Positions 51,102-53,605 of a stretch of 53,605 nt of DNA are shown here, piece after piece. The DNA lies in contig JANYED010000036.1 of the NCBI GenBank assembly GCA_025363315.1, positions 1-53,605 of the forward strand. The letters are read 5' to 3'. The position numbers were made by a program, and so were the translations under genes. This stretch comes from Polaromonas sp. Lineage in GTDB: Bacteria; Pseudomonadota; Gammaproteobacteria; Burkholderiales; Burkholderiaceae_C. Position 1 is the stretch's first letter. Each line of letters starts with the position of its first letter. Below the pieces are notes generated by a model that was given only the letters and a program-made list of their open reading frames with translations, ran no database searches and had not been told where the DNA came from.

Positions 51102-51674
51102 TCAGTTCTTGAACGGGAAACGGAAAGCAGTCAGAAGAGCCTTGCACTCGTCGTCGGTCTTGGCCGTTGTGGTGATGCTGATGTTGAGTCCGCGCAAGGC
51201 ATCGACCTTGTCGTATTCAATTTCAGGAAAAATGATCTGCTCTTTCACGCCGATGTTGTAGTTACCACGGCCGTCAAAGGCACGGCCAGAGATACCGCGA
51301 AAGTCACGAACGCGCGGCAGAGCCACGGTCACGAAACGATCCAGAAACTCATACATCTTGACGCCGCGCAAGGTCACCATGCAACCAATCGGCAGGTCTT
51401 CGCGGATTTTAAAACCGGCGATAGCCTTTTTGGCCTTGGTCACAACTGGTTTTTGACCAGCGATTTTAGTCATGTCGCCCACGGCGCTGTCCATGACTTT
51501 CTTGTCAGCAACAGCCTCGCTCACACCCATATTGAGTGTGATCTTGGTGATGCGGGGAACCTGCATTGGCGACTTGTAGCCAAATTTTTCAATCAGGGCC
51601 GGTGCAATCTTTTCGCGGAACTGTGACTGCAGGCGAGCCTGAGTTGCAGCTTGTTGGGTTATTGTTTTAGCCAT
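51102..51674 (-). CDS. rplE: 50S ribosomal protein L5
   Basis: [32 protein letters not shown]. Confidence 0.97.
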   Translation of the reverse strand: MAKTITQQAATQARLQSQFREKIAPALIEKFGYKSPMQVPRITKITLNMGVSEAVADKKVMDSAVGDMTKIAGQKPVVTKAKKAIAGFKIREDLPIGCMVTLRGVKMYEFLDRFVTVALPRVRDFRGISGRAFDGRGNYNIGVKEQIIFPEIEYDKVDALRGLNISITTTAKTDDECKALLTAFRFPFKN

Positions 51675-51677
51675 TTT

Positions 51678-51998
51678 TTATGCAGCCTTGATTTCGTCGC
51701 CGCTGGACTTGAAGACGCGCACTTTTTTGCCGTCAGCCAACAACTTGATGCCCACACGATCAGCCTTGCCAGACACCGCGTTGAAAATCGCGATGTTGGA
51801 CTGGTGAATCGGCATGCTTTTCTGAACGATGCCGCCAGTTGTGCCTTTTAGCGGGTTGGGCTTGGTGTGTTTTTTCACCAGGTTGATGCCGTTAACCAAA
51901 ACATAAGCGTCATCGGTGCGCTGCGTGATGGTGCCGCGCTTGCCTTTGTCGCGGCCCGTGATGACGATGATTTCGTCGCCTTTGCGAATTTTGTTCAT
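51678..51998 (-). CDS. rplX: 50S ribosomal protein L24
   Basis: [24 protein letters not shown]. Confidence 0.97.
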   Translation of the reverse strand: MNKIRKGDEIIVITGRDKGKRGTITQRTDDAYVLVNGINLVKKHTKPNPLKGTTGGIVQKSMPIHQSNIAIFNAVSGKADRVGIKLLADGKKVRVFKSSGDEIKAA

Positions 51999-52007
51999 GA
52001 CGTGCCT

Positions 52008-52376
52008 TTACAGAACTTCAGGAGCCAGGGACACGATCTTCATGAACTTTTCAGTGCGCAGTTCGCGCGTCACTGGTCCGAAGATGCGGGTGCCGATGGG
52101 CTCCAGCTTGGCGTTAAGCAACACTGCTGCGTTGCCGTCGAATTTAACCAGCGAACCATCGCCACGGCGAATGCCCTTAGCGGTGCGAACGACCACTGCA
52201 CTGTAAACCTCGCCTTTTTTGACGCGGCCACGGGGAGCGGCTTCTTTGATGCTGACTTTGATGACGTCACCAACGCTGGCGTACCGGCGCTTGGAGCCGC
52301 CCAGCACTTTGATGCACATCACGGATTTAGCACCCGTATTGTCAGCAACATCGAGTTTGGATTGCGTTTGAATCAT
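52008..52376 (-). CDS. rplN: 50S ribosomal protein L14
   Basis: [37 protein letters not shown]. Confidence 0.97.
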   Translation of the reverse strand: MIQTQSKLDVADNTGAKSVMCIKVLGGSKRRYASVGDVIKVSIKEAAPRGRVKKGEVYSAVVVRTAKGIRRGDGSLVKFDGNAAVLLNAKLEPIGTRIFGPVTRELRTEKFMKIVSLAPEVL

Positions 52377-52628
52377 TTAAATGTGTTCCCAACTTGCACC
52401 AGCAAGGCAAGATCCGCTTTTTCGTCGCGGAGCTTTGTCAAGCCAGTCAGTCTTGGGCCCGTCGTCCACCCCGCAAACCGCTTGCAAGGCTTCCATTAGG
52501 CTATTGTCTAAAAACTGTCATTTCTTGCACTTTTTCAAGCGAAGCCTATGAGTATCACTCAAGTTCGGAGCGCTGTCAACACACATGAGCGTAAAAACCC
52601 TGGAAATCAGGAAGAAAATCAGAAAACG

Positions 52629-53605
52629 TCAGTCCGGCAGATGCAAATACTGGTCACAAAGCTCCAAAAATTCATTCAAGGCTGGGTCAACCCCGGTTTC
52701 TTGTTCCAGAATCGCCGCCACCACGGGGGCCATCGATTTGGCCAGCGCAGCATCCAGAAACAGCAACCGCGACCGCCGCGCCAGTACGTCTTCAATGGTT
52801 CTGGCGTATTCAAAGCGCGCTGCAAAGCGCACCATGGCCTCCGTCAGGCCGCCCCCCAGTTCCTTGTCAGCACCCGATAGCGCCAGCACAGCAGCGCCCT
52901 CGCTGCCATAAAGATGGATACCCGGTACCTCGCTGATGCTTTGTTTTGCCTCTTGCGCGCCGACCAGTTTCAGATCAATCGTCACGTCGCCAGGCCTGCC
53001 GGGCAGCAAATGGGCGGCAAAGCACCTGTTCAGCACGTCCTCGGCCATCGCACGGTAAGTTGTCCATTTGCCGCCCGTCACCGTCACCAGCCCGCTTTTG
53101 CTGACCAGAATCGTGTGTTCACGCGACAGGCCTTTTGTGTTGTCGCCATCGTCATCAGCCGGTTTAACCAGCGGCCGCAAACCAACCCAGATACTTTTGA
53201 TGTCAGCGCGGGTCGGCGCCTGAGTCAAATAGCGGGCTGATTCATTCAGTATGAAGTCAACTTCTTCCTTGAACGCCAGTGGCTCCCTGACCACGTCACG
53301 CCTCGGCGTGTCCGTCGTGCCCAAAATGGTTTTGCCCAGCCAGGGCACCGCAAAAAGCACCCGGCCATCGGCTGTTTTAGGGATCAGCATGGCGTGATTC
53401 ACGGTGTGGCCAGCGGGCAAGAATGACCTGTCCACCACAATATGCACGCCTTGGCTGGGTGCCACCATGGCTTTCACATCGCGCCCCATCGCCTTGCCAT
53501 CCTCCATACGGAATTGATCGACCCACACGCCTGTGGCGTTGATGACCGATTTTGCTTTGATGTCGTAAGTGGTGCCTGTTTCCACGTCTTTTACGTGCAG
53601 GCCAG
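52629..53605 (-). CDS. glpD: Glycerol-3-phosphate dehydrogenase, C-terminal part (5' end outside window)
   Basis: VINATGVWVDQFR, GVHIVVDRSFLP, VTGGKWTTYRAMAEDVLNRCF. Confidence 0.9.
   Translation of the reverse strand, partial: GLHVKDVETGTTYDIKAKSVINATGVWVDQFRMEDGKAMGRDVKAMVAPSQGVHIVVDRSFLPAGHTVNHAMLIPKTADGRVLFAVPWLGKTILGTTDTPRRDVVREPLAFKEEVDFILNESARYLTQAPTRADIKSIWVGLRPLVKPADDDGDNTKGLSREHTILVSKSGLVTVTGGKWTTYRAMAEDVLNRCFAAHLLPGRPGDVTIDLKLVGAQEAKQSISEVPGIHLYGSEGAAVLALSGADKELGGGLTEAMVRFAARFEYARTIEDVLARRSRLLFLDAALAKSMAPVVAAILEQETGVDPALNEFLELCDQYLHLPD

Overview
The window is most of a proteobacterial, betaproteobacterial-type photosynthesis gene cluster (PGC) joined to ribosomal-protein operons. 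Plus strand, about 1-11.7 kb (GC-rich): bchH 3' end, bchL, bchM, lhaA, puhA, puhB, puhC, acsF, puhE, crtI, crtB, a small membrane ORF, a DUF2269-like ORF and an SDR. Minus strand, 11.7-26.0 kb: crtC, crtD, crtA, pufC, pufM, pufL, pufA, a small ORF, pufB, bchZ, bchY, bchX, bchC, crtF, crtE. Plus strand, 26.2-33.4 kb: a complete cytochrome c maturation set, ccmA to ccmI. Then an accessory patch (antitoxin/PIN module, interrupted GAF gene, secreted hypothetical). Minus strand: bchO, a redox mini-operon (cytochrome c, glyoxalase, RHH protein, GMC dehydrogenase, Tat small subunit), bchD, bchI. Next come initiator tRNA-fMet and rplQ-rpoA-rpsD-rpsK-rpsM-rpmJ-secY-rplO-rpmD-rpsE-rplR-rplF-rpsH-rpsN-rplE-rplX-rplN, with partial glpD at the right edge. 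The main novelty candidates are: (1) a 74-aa single-TM protein between pufB and pufA that aligns without gaps to the LH1 beta core but has Arg and Gln at the two conserved His positions (PufQ-like is the alternative); (2) a GMC dehydrogenase/cytochrome c/RHH mini-operon between bchD and bchO; (3) a sharp GC break inside crtD, with crtC lacking an obvious start, suggesting recombination or a chimeric assembly; (4) a family of short interspersed repeats, one copy of which encodes the crtE C-terminus, and a ccmI 3'-end duplication with an in-frame 12-bp repeat expansion flanking a toxin-antitoxin module. All family calls come from reading translated sequence by eye; no database search was run.
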